Translations under genes and position numbers: made by a program | Part shown: positions 61,017-64,000 of the stretch, piece by piece | How the letters are laid out: each line of letters opens with the position of its first letter | Numbering within the stretch: position 1 is the first letter of the stretch | From: Ancylomarina sp. DW003 | Lineage (GTDB): Bacteria > Bacteroidota > Bacteroidia > Bacteroidales > Marinifilaceae | NCBI RefSeq assembly: GCF_029029505.1 | Contig: NZ_JAKJSD010000007.1 | Span: 1 to 64,000 of the forward strand | Direction of reading: 5' to 3' | DNA: 64,000 nt | Notes under the pieces: model-generated | What the model was told of the DNA's origin: nothing | Database searches by the model: none | What the model saw: the letters and a program-made list of their open reading frames with translations, nothing else

Positions 61017-62057
61017 CTATTTCTTACCAAACAAGTGATGGAACAAACCTTTGATCAGATCAGAAAAGGGCATCGGTTTAATTCCTAAAGCTATATTTGC
61101 CCGACTAATCTGATACACCAGATTCATGTGTTTAATCACCTCTCTGTAGGCATTAAATAAAGAATAATCAGGATCGTAAATATGTGCAGGTTCTGAATTT
61201 GTGCCATTAATTTCTAATATTTTGATATTCTCGCCTTCATATAAATCTTTAATACTATTAACTTTTATATCAAAACGACCATAAAAGAAACCATCCAGAG
61301 GTTCTGCAATTGTTCTAAAGACTTCAACCAGTTTTTCATTAATAAGGTGGGTACCATCTATAAATTTAGTGCCTCTACTATGATTGCCTATGGGCTCAAC
61401 CTTAAGTGTTATACCATCAGGTATAATCATGTTCCACTTATTGGGATAGCGTCGTTTAAAATATTTTAGTCGTGATTTTGCCCTGAAATTTTTAGATAAT
61501 AGCTTTCCAAAGCTATCACGGCCGTTCCCGGTTATACTCAGGAACTCTTTCAGTACTACTGAGCTAATGCCATCTTGTTTACTATTGGGGAAACGATGGT
61601 AGAAGACGCCCAGTTCTATGGGGTGAGCAACAAACTCTTGAATGATAAGATCTTCTACAATAATGTTTAGGTAATTCTCCAGATCAGTTTTATTATCTAT
61701 TTTTTCGACACCGCGACCTCGTTCACCAACATTAGGCTTTGCAACAATAGGGAAGTCAATCTCATTTTTATTCATGAGATCAATTATTGCTTCACCGGAA
61801 GTTTCTTTTGCGACAAAAAAATCTTTGGTATGGTATTCCGGAGAAAGTAAGTTGAGTAATTTGGTTTTGTCAGTTCCATAGGCACCTCCAAATGCCATTT
61901 CAGGATTTGCTGCGGTAAAATAGGCAAATGACCTGCTTTTTATAGCCAAAACAAAACCATATAAAAACATGGGTGCGTAAAATAACCAGGATGGCCAAAA
62001 TTCAAAATTAATCCATTTGATTATAAACTGTGGGTAGTATCTTTTCTTTCTAGGCAT
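61017..62057 (-). CDS. ATP-grasp (D-Ala-D-Ala ligase-like) protein
   Basis: A 346-residue protein with a hydrophobic N-terminal segment (about 18-38) and an ATP-grasp fold (about 65-325). The lysine-rich lid sits around FPIVAKPNVGERGRGV and the metal-binding Asp/Glu/Asn end is KILEINGTNSEP (about 280). Such proteins join an amino acid or carboxylate to an amine with ATP. Carboxylate and amine partners are unknown; there are no clustered biosynthetic genes. Confidence 0.85.
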   Translation of the reverse strand: MPRKKRYYPQFIIKWINFEFWPSWLFYAPMFLYGFVLAIKSRSFAYFTAANPEMAFGGAYGTDKTKLLNLLSPEYHTKDFFVAKETSGEAIIDLMNKNEIDFPIVAKPNVGERGRGVEKIDNKTDLENYLNIIVEDLIIQEFVAHPIELGVFYHRFPNSKQDGISSVVLKEFLSITGNGRDSFGKLLSKNFRAKSRLKYFKRRYPNKWNMIIPDGITLKVEPIGNHSRGTKFIDGTHLINEKLVEVFRTIAEPLDGFFYGRFDIKVNSIKDLYEGENIKILEINGTNSEPAHIYDPDYSLFNAYREVIKHMNLVYQISRANIALGIKPMPFSDLIKGLFHHLFGKK

Positions 62058-62225
62058 AGATTGGGTTTAGTTATCTAAATATAGAAGAAATATTAATTCA
62101 TAAGTTAAGTCAAATTAAAAAAGATAAGGAAATCTTAAATGGGGAAGAGGATGAAATTCGTGATGGCAGAATTATTTAATACCAGTAGTTTTTAATATCT
62201 TGTTTTTGAAAACAAAACAAACTCT

Positions 62226-62738
62226 ATGCAAATTATTAATGCTTCTAAGGAAATATGCAATCAGCTATTTCAACTGTGTGATAAATTAGAAAATAAAGAA
62301 TATGCCCATTGTTCTTCTCTTTTATTGGGAAGCTCTATAGGTAAACATATGCGCCATATTATAGAATTCTATGATATATTAAGAGAAGGCTTTGAAGTTG
62401 GAGAAATTAACTATGATACGCGTACCAGAAGTAATCAGATTGAAAATGAAACTGAGTTTGCAAGTTTAAGGTTAGCTTCAATTTTGTCGTGGTTAGAAGG
62501 CTTGAAAGAGAATAAAAACCTGAGCTTGTGCTTTAGTTTTAATAAAGAGAAGAATGATGTAAAGAAAGTTGAATCAAATTTAATGCGTGAGCTGGCCTAT
62601 AATATGGAGCATGCCATTCATCATATGGCCTTGATGCGTATTGCTCTCGATCAACAATTCCCTCATATCAATATTGATTCAAATTTTGGCTTGGCTTATT
62701 CCACAATTCGTTATAATAAAGACCAATGTGCACGTTAA
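62226..62738 (+). CDS. DinB-like superfamily protein
   Basis: A 170-residue four-helix-bundle protein. SIGKHMRHIIEFYDIL near residue 38 and HAIHHMALMRIALD near the C-terminus supply the histidines of the DinB-type metal site. Some members are glutathione- or bacillithiol-S-transferases; the substrate is unknown. The gene overlaps the start of the NRDE gene by 13 nt, so they are translationally coupled. Confidence 0.75.
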   Translation: MQIINASKEICNQLFQLCDKLENKEYAHCSSLLLGSSIGKHMRHIIEFYDILREGFEVGEINYDTRTRSNQIENETEFASLRLASILSWLEGLKENKNLSLCFSFNKEKNDVKKVESNLMRELAYNMEHAIHHMALMRIALDQQFPHINIDSNFGLAYSTIRYNKDQCAR

Positions 62739-63442
62739 GTTTTATTCCTGTTTCAGATACTGATTTCATTTTTACAACCAATAGAGATGAAGATCCTAAT
62801 CGTGTTGCTTTAAAACCTCAAAGGTATAATCACCAAGGGCATAATCTTTATTATCCCAAGGACTCTAAAGCAAATGGAAGTTGGATAATTAGTAATTCTG
62901 TAGACACGACACTTTGTTTGTTGAATGGTGCTTTCGAGAAGCATCAACGTCAATCGAGTTACCGACAAAGTAGGGGGGTGATGTTGCTTGAGTTCTTTGA
63001 ATACTCAAACTTTAAGGATTTTATTGACTATTATCAGTTTGAAGGAATTGAAGCATTTACTTTGGTTGTTGTAGAAAGTAAATCTGAAATATTGATATGG
63101 GAGCTTGTTTGGGACGAACAGGAGCTACATGTTAAAGAATTGCCTGGTTCTGAACCTCATATTTGGTCATCAACCACTTTATATACCAAACCCATGAAAT
63201 ATGAAAGGGAGCAATGGTTTTGGGATTGGTTGAGAAATGAAGAGCAGATTAATCCAGCCTCAATACTAAATTTTCATAAAACAGGCGGGGAAGGTAACCT
63301 GGAGTATGGCTTGTATATGAACAGAAGAAATCTGGTAAGAACGGTTAGTATTACTCAGGTATGTGGAAGTAGAAATAAGCATGACATGACATATTACAAT
63401 TTGTTAGAAAATGAAATAACTTCCGGTAATCAAGCTTATTGA
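62726..63442 (+). CDS. NRDE family protein (TANGO2-like)
   Basis: A 238-residue protein with the conserved start MCTLSF and the NRDE motif at about 18-21 (TTNRDEDPNR). These proteins are members of the Ntn-hydrolase fold and have unclear function, with links to haem trafficking or envelope biology proposed for some. It overlaps the DinB-like gene and is followed by a DUF2007 gene after 38 nt. Confidence 0.85.
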   Translation: MCTLSFIPVSDTDFIFTTNRDEDPNRVALKPQRYNHQGHNLYYPKDSKANGSWIISNSVDTTLCLLNGAFEKHQRQSSYRQSRGVMLLEFFEYSNFKDFIDYYQFEGIEAFTLVVVESKSEILIWELVWDEQELHVKELPGSEPHIWSSTTLYTKPMKYEREQWFWDWLRNEEQINPASILNFHKTGGEGNLEYGLYMNRRNLVRTVSITQVCGSRNKHDMTYYNLLENEITSGNQAY

Positions 63443-63480
63443 TTATCATTGTAATCAGATATTAATAAATCTATTTTGAG

Positions 63481-63918
63481 ATGAGTAACTGGCAAATAAT
63501 TTCAACTTTTACATACCCACATGAAGCCCATATGGCAAAAAACTATCTTGAATCTGAAGGTGTTGATGTTGTCATTCAAGATGAATTAACCGCTCAGGTT
63601 AATAATTTTTATTCCAATGCTATTGGAGGTGTTAAATTACTAATAAGAGAGTCCGATTTTAAATCTGCACAGGAATTGCTTCAAAAAGGAGGATATATTC
63701 AGGTAGATTCTAAGAATGAAATTGAGCTTATAGTTATTGATGAGAAAACCGATTATAATACCTGCCCTTTTTGCAAGTCAAAACATATTGGAGTGAAGAA
63801 ACACCCTAATGTTTTGTCAATAATTCTATGTTTTATTTTTGGAGCTTTGTTTCCAATATATAAAAAGACGAATATCTGTTTTGATTGTGATAAACAATGG
63901 AAATACACTAAAGACTGA
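63481..63918 (+). CDS. DUF2007 domain protein with zinc-ribbon-like end
   Basis: A 145-residue protein. The DUF2007 domain (about 4-70, SNWQIISTFTYPHEAHMAKN) is a small ferredoxin-like fold. A CxxC pair (about 97 and 100, CPFCKS) and a later CFDC pair resemble a zinc ribbon, with a hydrophobic stretch (LSIILCFIFGALFPIY) between them. It probably forms an operon with the DinB/NRDE pair and ends at a terminator. Confidence 0.8.
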   Translation: MSNWQIISTFTYPHEAHMAKNYLESEGVDVVIQDELTAQVNNFYSNAIGGVKLLIRESDFKSAQELLQKGGYIQVDSKNEIELIVIDEKTDYNTCPFCKSKHIGVKKHPNVLSIILCFIFGALFPIYKKTNICFDCDKQWKYTKD

Positions 63919-63929
63919 AATAAAAAGGA

Positions 63930-63960
63930 AAGGCTATCGATTTATTTCGATAGCCTTTTT
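63930..63960 (+). terminator. Terminator of the DinB/NRDE/DUF2007 operon
   Basis: AAGGCTATCGA and TCGATAGCCTT form a perfect 11-bp stem, followed by five T. Confidence 0.9.
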
Positions 63961-64000
63961 CCATTCCAAGTCTTAAATTTTCAAATATGTTTTATTTCCC

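Overview
The window is chromosomal DNA of an AT-rich Bacteroidota bacterium. A marine-type Marinilabiliales/Marinifilaceae relative is my best guess from gene content; no rRNA or other marker is present to settle it. Supporting signs are the fused aspartokinase-homoserine dehydrogenase followed by thrB and thrC, several Bacteroidota-typical families (DUF4293, DUF5916/CBM9-like, DUF5686-like, PorT-type barrels), lipoboxes and Sec signals on envelope proteins, starts without Shine-Dalgarno sequences, and several close matches to the Bacteroidota promoter (TTTG, 18-20 nt, TAnnTTTG).

Region by region. 0-9 kb holds a small HTH regulator with two paralogous membrane proteins, an exported MsrB, an M24B aminopeptidase, an ECF sigma/membrane protein/DUF4097-like operon, a carboxypeptidase-regulatory-like protein and a coiled-coil lipoprotein. 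9-14 kb is the threonine operon thrA-thrB-thrC, read leftward, preceded by an unlisted 30-residue Thr/Met/Ile-rich leader peptide and an attenuator hairpin. 14-27 kb is core: DEAD-box RNA helicase, a second ECF sigma with an anti-sigma/beta-barrel fusion, an M23 peptidase, a ZapB-like coiled coil with zapA, a 6S-like RNA, RNase Y, nucleoside phosphorylase and prohibitin. 27-41 kb holds a CBM9-like outer membrane protein, two adjacent sensor kinases, a flavin reductase, cobyrinate diamide synthase, MscS, NadA, an acyltransferase, an amidase and a B3/4-domain protein.

41-59 kb is accessory. First come a candidate small RNA and three singly transcribed unknown genes (one GIY-YIG-like). Then an intact SDR gene is followed by about 14 kb of extra DNA, ending at a 140-bp copy of that SDR gene's 3' end. 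The two copies differ at five positions, all third codon positions, which suggests import from a related genome rather than decay. Between the copies lie an FG-GAP sensor kinase with a LuxR-type response regulator, a run of exported proteins (LPP20/NTF2-like, PEGA, FN3-like, two more LPP20-like, transglutaminase-like, plus a 56-residue protein), an array of six degenerate 42-43-nt hairpin repeats, and a GC-richer lysis-like cassette (holin-like, amidase-SH3, EEP nuclease). The envelope cluster and the repeat array with its lysis-like cassette are the best candidates for an undescribed system.

59-64 kb returns to ordinary genes: Nudix hydrolase, DUF819 permease, ATP-grasp protein, DinB-like, NRDE and DUF2007 proteins. 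Interspersed palindromic or MITE-like repeats sit in the larger intergenic gaps. I saw no tRNA, rRNA, transposase, integrase or CRISPR array.
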